Positions 25,614 through 34,101 of a stretch of 64,000 nt of DNA are shown in pieces. A model generated the notes under the pieces. The model was not told the DNA's origin. It saw only the letters and a program-made list of their open reading frames with translations, and searched no databases. The position numbers and the translations under genes are program-made. Within the stretch, counting starts at the first letter, position 1, and each line of letters starts with the position of its first letter. This DNA is from Dorea_A sp016295505 (GTDB lineage: Bacteria; Bacillota; Clostridia; Lachnospirales; Lachnospiraceae): NCBI RefSeq assembly GCF_039832105.1, contig NZ_JBDOHS010000002.1, positions 253,119-317,118 on the forward strand. The letters run 5' to 3'.

Positions 25614-26231
25614 TTAATACACTACGATCAGATCTCCTCTAAGATAAGGGGCCAGATCTGCCGGAATAAAGTATCCCTTTTCTTCCAGACATGTCGGACA
25701 TACTTCCGGTACTCTTGTACCTTTATGAATATATCCACAATTCAGGCACATCCAGTATCCTGTCCGGCCGGTTTCGTAATATCGTCCACTTTCCAGAAGC
25801 TCTGCGAGCAGTCCAAATCGTTTTCCATGAACCGCCTCAATCCTGGCAATATGGAAAAAGGCTGATGCCGCTTCTATGAATCCTTCTTCCTTTGCTTTTT
25901 CTCCAAAAGCCATATAGACATCATCTGCCTCTTCCATCTCATTGTGTTGTGCTGCACGCAGTAATCCTGTAATACTGTCGTCATAATCTACCGGATAACT
26001 CCCCTCAATATCGATCGTCTCTCCATTCAGATTTTTCAGAAGGTCATAGAATCTTTTCGCATGTGCCCTCTCCTGATCTGCAGTAAACAAAAACACTTCC
26101 CCGATCGCATAGTATTTCTTCTCTCTGGCCTCCTGTGCTGCAATTGTATATCTGTTTCTTGCCTGACTTTCCCCTGCAAAGGCCTTCATTAAATTTACTT
26201 TTGTTTCACTATTCTTAAAATCAACAGCCAT
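25614..26231 (-). CDS. rbr: Rubrerythrin
   Basis: A 205-residue peroxide-reducing protein of anaerobes. The N-terminal four-helix diiron domain carries ESQARNRY, ADQERAHAKRF and HIARIEAVHGKRF ligands; the C-terminal rubredoxin domain carries CLNCGYIHKG and CPTC. It uses reduced ferredoxin or rubredoxin to turn hydrogen peroxide into water. The start codon at 26231 lies inside one arm of a 19-base inverted repeat, with the ribosome binding site AAGGAG in the loop, which suggests control at translation. Confidence 0.95.
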   Translation of the reverse strand: MAVDFKNSETKVNLMKAFAGESQARNRYTIAAQEAREKKYYAIGEVFLFTADQERAHAKRFYDLLKNLNGETIDIEGSYPVDYDDSITGLLRAAQHNEMEEADDVYMAFGEKAKEEGFIEAASAFFHIARIEAVHGKRFGLLAELLESGRYYETGRTGYWMCLNCGYIHKGTRVPEVCPTCLEEKGYFIPADLAPYLRGDLIVVY

Positions 26232-26279
26232 ATCATATACTCCTTTTCTTCACTATCCTTAGTATATGATATGGCTGTT
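26223..26279 (-). promoter_or_regulatory. 19-bp inverted repeat over the rubrerythrin start
   Basis: Arms AACAGCCATATCATATACT (26223-26241) and its exact complement (26261-26279) are separated by 19 bases. In the minus-strand RNA the second arm contains the rubrerythrin ATG and the loop contains AAGGAG. No T-run follows, so it is not a terminator. A TATACT-like -10 box also falls in the upstream arm, so a DNA-operator role is possible instead. Confidence 0.75.
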
Positions 26280-26299
26280 ATATTATTCATAGATTTGAT

Positions 26300-27316
26300 T
26301 TAATTAAATCCGATCAGTCTTCTGGCTACAGAATATGCCATCGATGAGATCTTTCTTCCCGGCTTTCCCGGAATATTCATCGTCTGCCCCAGAATTCCAT
26401 AACGGATTCTTAAGAACGTCTTGAAATCTTTCTGACTCAGGTACTCCCAGAGTTCTTTCTTTTTCTCAAGATTTTCTTTGGATTTTGACCGGATACACAA
26501 TATAGATGATACTGTCATCATAATTGCAAGATAATTCATCATATACTGACGAAGTTTTTTACTCTGGATATCCTTCATCTGATACATGTCTATCATCTTT
26601 CTGGTAACAAAGATCTGCTGATCCAGTCTCTTAATCATGACCTTTTCATTGACAGACTGATCTTCCCTTCCGATATAATACCGGTAAAAATCCACATCCA
26701 GATAATAGATCTTACGGACATATGGCAGCGGATAATATACATAGATATTGTCCACATAAAATGTATGCTTTGGCAGACTGATCTGACTCAGTTTCAGCAT
26801 ATCCGTCCGGTAGATTACAGAATGCATCAGAATATACTGATCCAGGTGGAAACGTCCGATCTCATCCCAGCGGAATATCTTTTCCTGTGGAAGAACATTC
26901 CGGTAATGTATTACCTTCTTATGCGCTGCTCCGACTTTTTCATACACATAATTCGAAACCAGCATATCAATACTTTCCTGCTCATCCTCCAACCGGTGCA
27001 GAAACTGAAGTATTTTTTCCAGTGCCTCTGTATCTACCCAGTCATCACTGTCCACTACTTTAAAATATTTCCCCTGTGCATTGGCAAGTCCTGCATTTAC
27101 CGCATCTCCGTGGCCTCCATTTTCTTTATCAACCACTTTAATGATACTCGGGTACTTTTCCATATATTCATGTGCAATTTCAGATGTTCTGTCTTTCGAT
27201 CCGTCATTTACAATAATAATCTCTACGTCCTCTCCTCCCGGAAGGATGCTCTCAATCGCATGTGCCATATACTCCTGTGAATTATAACACGGAATCGCAA
27301 ATGAAATGTATTTCAT
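26300..27316 (-). CDS. Family 2 glycosyltransferase
   Basis: A 338-residue GT2 enzyme. The N-terminal nucleotide-sugar domain has ISFAIPCYNSQEYM, IIVNDGSKDRT and the DxD-type KVVDSDDWVD; GGHGDAVNAGLANAQGKYFK is also typical. There is no membrane helix apart from weakly hydrophobic C-terminal stretches. It probably adds a sugar to a surface glycan or lipid. The start at 27316 follows AGGAAGTAGGAG; the upstream extension is not family-like. It stands alone, so the acceptor is unknown. Confidence 0.87.
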   Translation of the reverse strand: MKYISFAIPCYNSQEYMAHAIESILPGGEDVEIIIVNDGSKDRTSEIAHEYMEKYPSIIKVVDKENGGHGDAVNAGLANAQGKYFKVVDSDDWVDTEALEKILQFLHRLEDEQESIDMLVSNYVYEKVGAAHKKVIHYRNVLPQEKIFRWDEIGRFHLDQYILMHSVIYRTDMLKLSQISLPKHTFYVDNIYVYYPLPYVRKIYYLDVDFYRYYIGREDQSVNEKVMIKRLDQQIFVTRKMIDMYQMKDIQSKKLRQYMMNYLAIMMTVSSILCIRSKSKENLEKKKELWEYLSQKDFKTFLRIRYGILGQTMNIPGKPGRKISSMAYSVARRLIGFN

Positions 27317-27551
27317 GCTCCTACTTCCTTTCTTATCGATAACTGTTTTAAAGTATAAAGCATTTTCTTGGATTTTCCAACAAAATCTTTGCAAAATATC
27401 CGTGTTAACAATTTGTTCATTTATCTTTCAAAATTCTTTCACTTCTACAACATTCTTTCTTCATAGGTTTCTCTTATACTATAACCATGAAAGAAATACA
27501 AAAGACGCTATCTAGTATTTATATACTATTTGAATAAACTTTTTCATAATA

Positions 27552-27588
27552 CATGCCGGGAACTGGTAAAACAGTTACCCGGCATCCT
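27552..27588 (-). terminator. Terminator of the Ig-like protein operon
   Basis: ATGCCGGG and CCCGGCAT arms with an inner CTG/CAG pairing form a hairpin overlapping the stop codon region. Confidence 0.6.
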
Positions 27589-29389
27589 CCCTTTTACGGC
27601 GCTTTTTCAGATGCCGGATTCCCAGTATCACAGCCGGAATTATAATCAACAGGCCTCCTGTTATAATTCCCCTGTATGTATTTCCTTCCGTTTCTTTCTT
27701 CTCTTCTGTCGGTTCTGCTTTTTCTTCCTTTAGAATCTTTGTTTTGATCGGCCATGTTAACTTCTGCAGCATTGTTTTCTCCGGGATCACCTGAAAGCCG
27801 ATTCTTGCGATTTTCTGATTTCCTGCCATATCAACTGCTTTTACTTCTATCTCATAGTTTTTCACTTCCTGGACATGGAACTGACAGATACCATTATTTT
27901 GGCGGATCTTCTGCAGTTCTCCATTCATCCTTATTTCTTCGATTCTGTCTGTTTTATCCTCTGTAGATATACGAAATGTTTTTTCTTTTTCATAAGATTC
28001 TCCGTCTTCTACATCCTCAAAACATATTTTGGGTTCCGTACGGTCTATCACAAATTCTGCTTTTGCCTCACCGACATTCCCGGCTGAATCAATCGCTTTT
28101 ACCGTCAGGATGTGTCTGCCCTCTTTTACAACAGTCTCTCCCATATGATAATTCTTTCCATCCAGCTGAACCGTATAACTGAAACTGGTATAATCATGAA
28201 TCCAGTCTTCTGTCTGATATTCCCAACAAAATTTCTTCAGATATCTTCCGTTCAGCTGATCGATATACCGGATCACCGGGTTATCTTTATCGATAATCAC
28301 CTGAGCTGAAGCATCGGCTTCATAACCGGCGCAATCTCTTACACTCAGATTCATTCGATAAGTCCCGTTCTCACTCAAAATCTGTACAGCCTTTTTCCCG
28401 TTCTCTGTATCTTCCCATACCTGTACCGGTATCTCTGTTGTTTCCCCATCTGTATGTTCCCATGTCGTACACGCTTTCAGATCCCCTATCAGGTTCTCTT
28501 CCGTCACCTGATATGCAAATTGAACCGGTTCACTTGTAATCTTATAATCTGAGATTCCTTCAAGAACTGCTGTTGGCAGACTCTGGTCAATATATACTTC
28601 ACAGCATGCTTCTGTATAATTTCCCGCATAATCTGACGCTGTAACTCTGATATGTACACCCTTTCCCTTTACAGAAGCACTGGTAATGGAAAAAACTGCT
28701 GTTCTTTCCGTACTTTTTCCGACAAACTGCTCCTCTGCATAACATACGATTTCCGCAATCTGACTTCCGCCCTCCTCTTCTTCTGCAGATACACTGAGCG
28801 GCAGTTCTTTCTGATACCAGGCATCATAACCATATGGTGTCTGAAGGCTTAGCTTCGGTTTCTGCGTATCTATCATGATGCTCTTTTCACAGTAATACGC
28901 ATCTAAGATCTTTCCCTCTCCATCTTCCATCCAGACAGAAAGCCTGTTCCTGCCTTCCGACCAGACATCATCTGCCAGTACCGCTTCCTCTCCCTTCGTT
29001 TTTATCAGTCCTTCGGTTATCTGGCCCTTTTCATTGATCAGACAGTATCTCGTGCTTCCTGCGTTGCTGATATGTATGATTTTTATCTCCGGCTTCGATA
29101 TATAATACCCATTTTTTCCGTTTTCTTCCGGAATCTGCAGCTGATAGCACTCTATGAGCTCTTCTTCTCTATCCTCTTCCTTGTCTTCCTTATCTTCTTT
29201 ATCCTGCTCTTTTTCCGTCTCTGTTTCAGACTCCATGTCTCCCTCTTCTCCCTCTTCTCCCATGTCCTCATCAGATACCCTGAAATCATTATTCTGTGCA
29301 TATGATATCTTTGTGCCTCCCGAATACTGCACAAAGAGCATCACCAGTATAATTATCAATGCAGCCACTCGTTTCATTTTCCAACCCAT
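27575..29389 (-). CDS. Membrane-anchored Ig-like repeat protein
   Basis: A 604-residue extracellular protein. Residues 1-32 are a signal peptide (KRVAALIIILVMLFVQYSGGTKISYA), followed by a very acidic low-complexity linker (about 40-75). The body contains repeated bacterial Ig-like modules, each ending in a DYAGN, DCAGY, DSAGN or DMAGN motif and a VIDxxxP strand. A C-terminal helix (GIITGGLLIIIPAVILGI) with a basic tail KKRRKR anchors it in the membrane. It overlaps the upstream pseudokinase-TPR gene by 16 bases and is probably made with it. Role unknown; adhesion or signalling is a guess. Confidence 0.75.
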   Translation of the reverse strand: MGWKMKRVAALIIILVMLFVQYSGGTKISYAQNNDFRVSDEDMGEEGEEGDMESETETEKEQDKEDKEDKEEDREEELIECYQLQIPEENGKNGYYISKPEIKIIHISNAGSTRYCLINEKGQITEGLIKTKGEEAVLADDVWSEGRNRLSVWMEDGEGKILDAYYCEKSIMIDTQKPKLSLQTPYGYDAWYQKELPLSVSAEEEEGGSQIAEIVCYAEEQFVGKSTERTAVFSITSASVKGKGVHIRVTASDYAGNYTEACCEVYIDQSLPTAVLEGISDYKITSEPVQFAYQVTEENLIGDLKACTTWEHTDGETTEIPVQVWEDTENGKKAVQILSENGTYRMNLSVRDCAGYEADASAQVIIDKDNPVIRYIDQLNGRYLKKFCWEYQTEDWIHDYTSFSYTVQLDGKNYHMGETVVKEGRHILTVKAIDSAGNVGEAKAEFVIDRTEPKICFEDVEDGESYEKEKTFRISTEDKTDRIEEIRMNGELQKIRQNNGICQFHVQEVKNYEIEVKAVDMAGNQKIARIGFQVIPEKTMLQKLTWPIKTKILKEEKAEPTEEKKETEGNTYRGIITGGLLIIIPAVILGIRHLKKRRKREDAG

Positions 29390-30879
29390 ATTGTATCTCC
29401 TTCCACTTGTATTTCATATTCTCTCTGCAGTTTTACAAATTCTTCGGATTCCAGAATCTCCGGATTCTGCTCTGCATACGATTGAATCGTCTGTGCACAG
29501 ATATCTCTTCCTATACTTTCTTCTGCGCATAGCAGCCGTATATGCAGCAGTTTCAATTCTGTTGAACCATTCATCTCCTTCACGCCTCTGGAACATATCT
29601 CCAGTGCTGTATCTATACTTCCACATTCTTCATACAGCATCACAGCTCTTTTATATAACCCTTCCCGTTTTTCATCCTGTGTTTCTTTCTCCAGAACTTC
29701 TTCGCAGAATTCTGCCGCTTTTTCTGTCTGTCCCAGTGTCTCGTACGCTGTGATCATTGCTTCTTTTACTTCCGCGACATCATCTTCTTTTGCTTCATCA
29801 GACTGCAGAAATCTGTTTCCAAGCCGAATCATATGAGACGCTGCTTTTTCTGTATTCATCATCTGATATCCACGGATCAGACATTGTAAATATCGATATG
29901 CTCCTTTTTCCGGCACATTTTTTTCCAGGTTTTCCAGATGCTCCTGGTAACTTTTTTTATCTTTTTCTGACATTTTCTCACCGGAAAACCACAAAACAAC
30001 TACTTCCAGCTCTTTCGCACATGGATTTGTATTTTTTGCTTTTTTCAGATATTCTAGAGATTTTTCGTAATCTCCGATATCAAGAAAATAAGCCATTGCC
30101 AGATCCATATACGCTTCCTCAGTTTCTTCGTTGTCTGCAGTAACTGTAATCGTTTCTTCTGAAACCTCTTCTTTCAGTTTCGCCTCTTCTTTTGCTGTCT
30201 GTGCAGTCTTTTCCTCCAGATTGCCCTGGGAAAGCCAATATTTTCCCAGGACTGCGACAATCAGGATTCCAACTGTTGCCAGCAACTTCCATCTGATCTT
30301 TAACTTCTCTCTTTTCACTTTATATTCTGGGATCTGTTGACGAATTTCTGATACATTCTGATACGATTTCTTAGATTGCCATTTCAGGCATTTTGATATC
30401 ATTCTTTGAATTTTAATTTCTTCACGCCTGCCAAGTTTTTCATCCGGCACCGTGTGCGCCAGAAGATATTGCAGCGTTCTTCCAAGCCCATAGATGTCCA
30501 GCTGTATACTGGTATTCTGATAATAACGTTCTTCTTCCGGGAGAAAATATTCCCGTACTTTACGCTTTCTCATCTGACGAAGCATCTCCTGATTCGTCCC
30601 GGACTCAACATCCATAAAATATATTTTTCTGTCTTTTGATATAATGATACTATATGGATTCACATACTTATAACTGGGATTCCCGCGACATCTGTGGATC
30701 AGTTCCAACTGTCTGGTAATCTCCTGCATCCACAGAAATAACTGTTTCTTTTCCACACAAGGGTTCTGCCTTAGATATTGTGCCAGTGTCGTTCCATAAA
30801 CATGTTCAGAACTTACATAACAGATCTGACCATGTTCAATCAGACGAAGCACATCATATCCTTCTTTTCCTGGTGCCAC
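29374..30879 (-). CDS. Pseudokinase-TPR membrane protein
   Basis: A 501-residue protein. Residues about 1-190 resemble the C-lobe of a Ser/Thr protein kinase (IHRCRGNPSYKYVNPYSIIISKDRKIYFMDVESGT, DIYGLGRTLQYLL), but the HRD catalytic triad is missing, the DFG-like site is MDV, and no glycine-rich loop is present. A membrane helix follows at about 204-224 (LLATVGILIVAVLGKYWLS), then a C-terminal half of TPR-like helical repeats. The layout (cytoplasmic pseudokinase, one helix, outer helical domain) recalls EssB/YukC of type VII secretion, but no other such genes are here. It starts at a GTG after GAGGTGG. Confidence 0.7.
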   Translation of the reverse strand: MAPGKEGYDVLRLIEHGQICYVSSEHVYGTTLAQYLRQNPCVEKKQLFLWMQEITRQLELIHRCRGNPSYKYVNPYSIIISKDRKIYFMDVESGTNQEMLRQMRKRKVREYFLPEEERYYQNTSIQLDIYGLGRTLQYLLAHTVPDEKLGRREEIKIQRMISKCLKWQSKKSYQNVSEIRQQIPEYKVKREKLKIRWKLLATVGILIVAVLGKYWLSQGNLEEKTAQTAKEEAKLKEEVSEETITVTADNEETEEAYMDLAMAYFLDIGDYEKSLEYLKKAKNTNPCAKELEVVVLWFSGEKMSEKDKKSYQEHLENLEKNVPEKGAYRYLQCLIRGYQMMNTEKAASHMIRLGNRFLQSDEAKEDDVAEVKEAMITAYETLGQTEKAAEFCEEVLEKETQDEKREGLYKRAVMLYEECGSIDTALEICSRGVKEMNGSTELKLLHIRLLCAEESIGRDICAQTIQSYAEQNPEILESEEFVKLQREYEIQVEGDTIWVGK

Positions 30880-31044
30880 TCATCACCACCTCTTTTTCTC
30901 AGGGAATTTAACCGGATCATCAGATAAAAGATCATAGATTTTCCAAATTAACAGATTGATTAATTTGGATTCATTCAGAAATATAGATTAATCATATATT
31001 ACTAGATTCTTTGTAAAAATACAAGTCCTTTTTTACATTTTTTG

Positions 31045-31077
31045 AAAAAAATGCTGTCTGCTATATTGCAGACAGCA
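31045..31077 (-). terminator. Terminator of the phosphofructokinase gene
   Basis: GCTGTCTGC (31053-31061) and GCAGACAGC (31068-31076) form a perfect 9-base stem followed by seven T in the minus direction. Confidence 0.9.
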
Positions 31078-31086
31078 CCTGTGATT

Positions 31087-32337
31087 TTATTTTCTGTGAC
31101 TCAGTTCCTTTGGTGTATACAGATGTCTCGGAATACCATCTACCATAACCGGTGAAACATCACCCTGAATCAACGGTCTTACATAAGAGATAAACTCATT
31201 TGTTACATAAGTACCTTCTTCATTTACCCAGTTTCTCGGTACAAGCTTTTCATCGTTGGCAATCTTATGAACATCCTTTACCTCTGTTCCGCACTGATAT
31301 GGATCATCAGACAGTCTCTGAAGAACTACCATCTTTCCGGAATCACCTTCATCAGCGGCTTTGACAGCAGCACCGCCCACCTGATAAGCTTCCAGTATAT
31401 CTACACGAGATGCAGCATGTGATGCAGAACGCTGAAGTGTACTGAGCTCGATTGCACGTGTCTTGCATCCGATCTCACCAGCAACGAAGCTTGACAGATA
31501 AGATGCAGTTCCTGACAGCTGTTTGTGTCCAAAAGCGTCTACAAAATCAATGCTGTTTCCAAGTTCACATACGTATGTACCATCTTCTGTACGGATACCT
31601 TCAGATACCGCAACAACGATAGAAGTCTTTTCTTCGAGAAGTTCTTTGATCTTCGCGCTGAACTTCTGCAGATCGAACGGAATCTCCGGAAGATAGATCA
31701 GATCCGGACCTTCACAATCCTCTCCCTTGGATAATGCGGCAGAACCTGTCAGCCATCCTGCATTACGTCCCATGATCTCTACGATTGTAACAACTCCTTT
31801 TGCATATTCCAGACAGAAGCTGTCGCGGATGATCTCCTTCATAGAAGTACCGATATATTTTGCAGCACTTCCATATCCTGGTGTATGGTCTGTCAGTGCA
31901 AGGTCATTATCGATCGTCTTCGGGCATCCTACAAATCTGGTCGGATGACCTGTAATAATTGCATAGTCGGATAATTTCTTAATCGTATCCATGGAATCAT
32001 TTCCGCCGATATAGATAAATGCTTCAATTTCAAGCTTATCAAGAATAGAAAAGATTTTATCATATACTTCTCTGTTCTCATGAATTTCCGGCAGTTTAAA
32101 ACGACAGGATCCCAGGAACGCTGCCGGTGTTCTTTTCAGAAGCTCTGCGTCCAGTTCTGTTTTAATGTGTTCTGAAAGGTCAATATATTTTTCCTCTAAT
32201 AACCCCTGAATTCCATGAAGCATACCATATACTTTATTAGCTCCACGGTCTTTTGCTGTACGATAAACACCGGCAAGGCTGGCATTAATCGCAGCTGTTG
32301 GTCCTCCAGATTGTCCTACAATAACATTTTTTTTCAT
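31087..32337 (-). CDS. pfp: PPi-dependent 6-phosphofructokinase
   Basis: A 416-residue phosphofructokinase. The N-terminal VIVGQSGGPTAAINASL, the YIGGNDSMDTI loop and CPKTIDNDLALTDHTPG are typical of PPi-using PFKs (GGNDS with PKTIDND), rather than the shorter ATP-dependent enzyme. It phosphorylates fructose 6-phosphate using pyrophosphate, saving ATP in glycolysis of many gut anaerobes. Own terminator downstream. It lies beyond the carbohydrate operon on the same strand, separated by about 80 bases. Phosphate donor specificity is an inference from motifs. Confidence 0.87.
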   Translation of the reverse strand: MKKNVIVGQSGGPTAAINASLAGVYRTAKDRGANKVYGMLHGIQGLLEEKYIDLSEHIKTELDAELLKRTPAAFLGSCRFKLPEIHENREVYDKIFSILDKLEIEAFIYIGGNDSMDTIKKLSDYAIITGHPTRFVGCPKTIDNDLALTDHTPGYGSAAKYIGTSMKEIIRDSFCLEYAKGVVTIVEIMGRNAGWLTGSAALSKGEDCEGPDLIYLPEIPFDLQKFSAKIKELLEEKTSIVVAVSEGIRTEDGTYVCELGNSIDFVDAFGHKQLSGTASYLSSFVAGEIGCKTRAIELSTLQRSASHAASRVDILEAYQVGGAAVKAADEGDSGKMVVLQRLSDDPYQCGTEVKDVHKIANDEKLVPRNWVNEEGTYVTNEFISYVRPLIQGDVSPVMVDGIPRHLYTPKELSHRK

Positions 32338-32419
32338 TTTTTCTTCCTTCCTTCCAAAATTGCTCTCGATAAATACTATATTAGTATATATTGATAGAAA
32401 AGTCCAGAAAAAATGATGA

Positions 32420-32572
32420 TTATCTATGCATATTCACCGTTTCCTGTGCATAAGCATAGCCTTTCATGCAACGGTTTCCCGTGACATCCATAACCTCTCC
32501 GTCTTCTATATACACTTCCATCTGGCATTCATTTGAGCATCCATGGCAGGTTATTTTTTCTTTCTCCATCAT
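32420..32572 (-). CDS. Mini DUF1667-like cysteine protein
   Basis: A 50-residue product, MMEKEKITCHGCSNECQ followed by a CMKGYAYAQE motif; cysteines at 9, 12, 16 and 35 match the metal or Fe-S site of DUF1667 proteins. Full DUF1667 proteins are about 120 residues and accompany glycerol-3-phosphate dehydrogenase and FAD/NAD oxidoreductase genes; this one keeps only the first half. AGGGGGA precedes the two possible ATGs (32572 and 32569). It begins 17 bases after the glycerol kinase stop, so it is probably in that operon. The dehydrogenase partners are missing here. Confidence 0.75.
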   Translation of the reverse strand: MMEKEKITCHGCSNECQMEVYIEDGEVMDVTGNRCMKGYAYAQETVNMHR

Positions 32573-32589
32573 ACTTCCCCCTGCCATAT

Positions 32590-34086
32590 CTAATCTTCCT
32601 TTGCCCAGTCAAATGCATATCTGACCGCCTTATTCCAACCTTTGATCTTTTTCTCCCTTGTCGTCTCTTCAATCTCCGGTTCAAAGGTCTGATCAATTGC
32701 CCAGTTTCTGACAACCTCTTCCTTGTCTTTCCAGTATCCGACCGCAAGACCTGCCAGATAAGCAGCTCCCATTGCTGTTGTCTCAATGCATTTCGGACGT
32801 TTGACCGGTGCCGCAATAAGATCTGCCTGTGTCTGCATCAGGAAATTATTGGCACTTGCTCCTCCGTCAACCTTTAATGCACTGAGAGATATTCCGGAAT
32901 CTGCCTCCATGGCTCTTAACACATCATTGACCTGATATGCGAGTGACTCCAGTGTTGCACGGATAATATGATACTTATTGACTCCCCGTGTAATTCCCAC
33001 AATCGTTCCACGTGCATACTGATCCCAGTGCGGTGCCCCCAGACCGGTGAATGCCGGTACTACATAACATCCATTGGTATCGTTGACTTTTTTTGCCATA
33101 TATTCAGAATCTGCCGCCGAATCAATCAGTTTCATCTCATCGCGAAGCCATTGAATCGCTGCTCCTGCGACAAAGATAGATCCTTCCAGTGCATAATGCA
33201 CTTTACCATCCAGTCCCCATGCAATCGTAGTCACCAGACCATTTTCCGAATAAACGGGCTTTTCTCCGGTATTCATTAACAGAAAACAGCCTGTTCCATA
33301 TGTATTTTTTGCTTCTCCTGCCTGAAAACAGGTCTGACCGAACAATGCAGCCTGCTGATCTCCGGCTGCTCCTCCGATCGGAATCGCCCCGCCAAAGTAA
33401 GCCGGGTCTGTCTCTGCATATATACAGCTTGACGGCATGGGCTTTGGAAGCATGGAACGTGGAATATCCAGAATCTTCAGAATCTCTTCATCCCATTCCA
33501 GTGTATTAATGTTAAATAACATGGTCCTTGACGCATTCGAATAATCTGTTACGTGAGCTTTTCCTCCGGTCAGTTTCCAGATCAGCCACGTCTCCACCGT
33601 TCCGAAGAGCAGTTCCCCTCGTTCTGCTCTTTCTCTGGCACCTTCTACATGTTCCAGAATCCAGCGAATCTTTGTTGCGGAAAAATACGCATCAATGATC
33701 AGTCCTGTCTTCTTACGGATCATGTCCGTAAGCCCCTGTTCCTTCAATCCGTCACAATACTCCGCCGTTCTCCTGCACTGCCATACGATTGCATGATAGA
33801 CCGGCTCTCCCGTCTTCTTATCCCAGACGATCACCGTCTCTCTCTGATTGGTGATTCCAATTGCTGCAATATCTTTTGCAGTCGCCCCAATCTTACTCAT
33901 CGCCTCTACCGCCACTCCAAGCTGCGTGGACCAGATTTCATCCGCATCATGCTCTACCCAGCCCGGTTTCGGAAAATACTGGGTAAATTCCTTTTGTGCA
34001 ACGCTGCATATCTCTCCCTTTTCATTAAACAGAATGCAGCGATTACTTGTGGTCCCGGCATCCAGTGCCATTACATATTTTGCCAT
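32590..34086 (-). CDS. glpK: Glycerol kinase
   Basis: A 498-residue FGGY-family kinase that makes glycerol 3-phosphate from glycerol and ATP. Visible motifs include MALDAGTTSNRCILFNEKG, GITNQRETVIVWD, the QWLRDEM and GAPHWDQYARG blocks and the C-terminal KVDGGASANNFLMQ ATP site. The ATG at 34086 is preferred because GAGGTG is six bases away; a GTG three codons earlier is part of that ribosome site. It follows the GH13 gene by 15 bases. No glycerol facilitator gene is adjacent. Confidence 0.94.
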   Translation of the reverse strand: MAKYVMALDAGTTSNRCILFNEKGEICSVAQKEFTQYFPKPGWVEHDADEIWSTQLGVAVEAMSKIGATAKDIAAIGITNQRETVIVWDKKTGEPVYHAIVWQCRRTAEYCDGLKEQGLTDMIRKKTGLIIDAYFSATKIRWILEHVEGARERAERGELLFGTVETWLIWKLTGGKAHVTDYSNASRTMLFNINTLEWDEEILKILDIPRSMLPKPMPSSCIYAETDPAYFGGAIPIGGAAGDQQAALFGQTCFQAGEAKNTYGTGCFLLMNTGEKPVYSENGLVTTIAWGLDGKVHYALEGSIFVAGAAIQWLRDEMKLIDSAADSEYMAKKVNDTNGCYVVPAFTGLGAPHWDQYARGTIVGITRGVNKYHIIRATLESLAYQVNDVLRAMEADSGISLSALKVDGGASANNFLMQTQADLIAAPVKRPKCIETTAMGAAYLAGLAVGYWKDKEEVVRNWAIDQTFEPEIEETTREKKIKGWNKAVRYAFDWAKED

Positions 34087-34101
34087 ACCATTCACCTCTT
34101 T

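Noticed and set aside
26223..26279. Terminator of the glycosyltransferase gene
   Set aside because: The stem has no T-run and covers the next gene's start codon.
27575..30879. Type VII secretion locus
   Set aside because: The pseudokinase resembles EssB only in layout; EssC, EsxA-like WXG100 and EsaA genes are absent.
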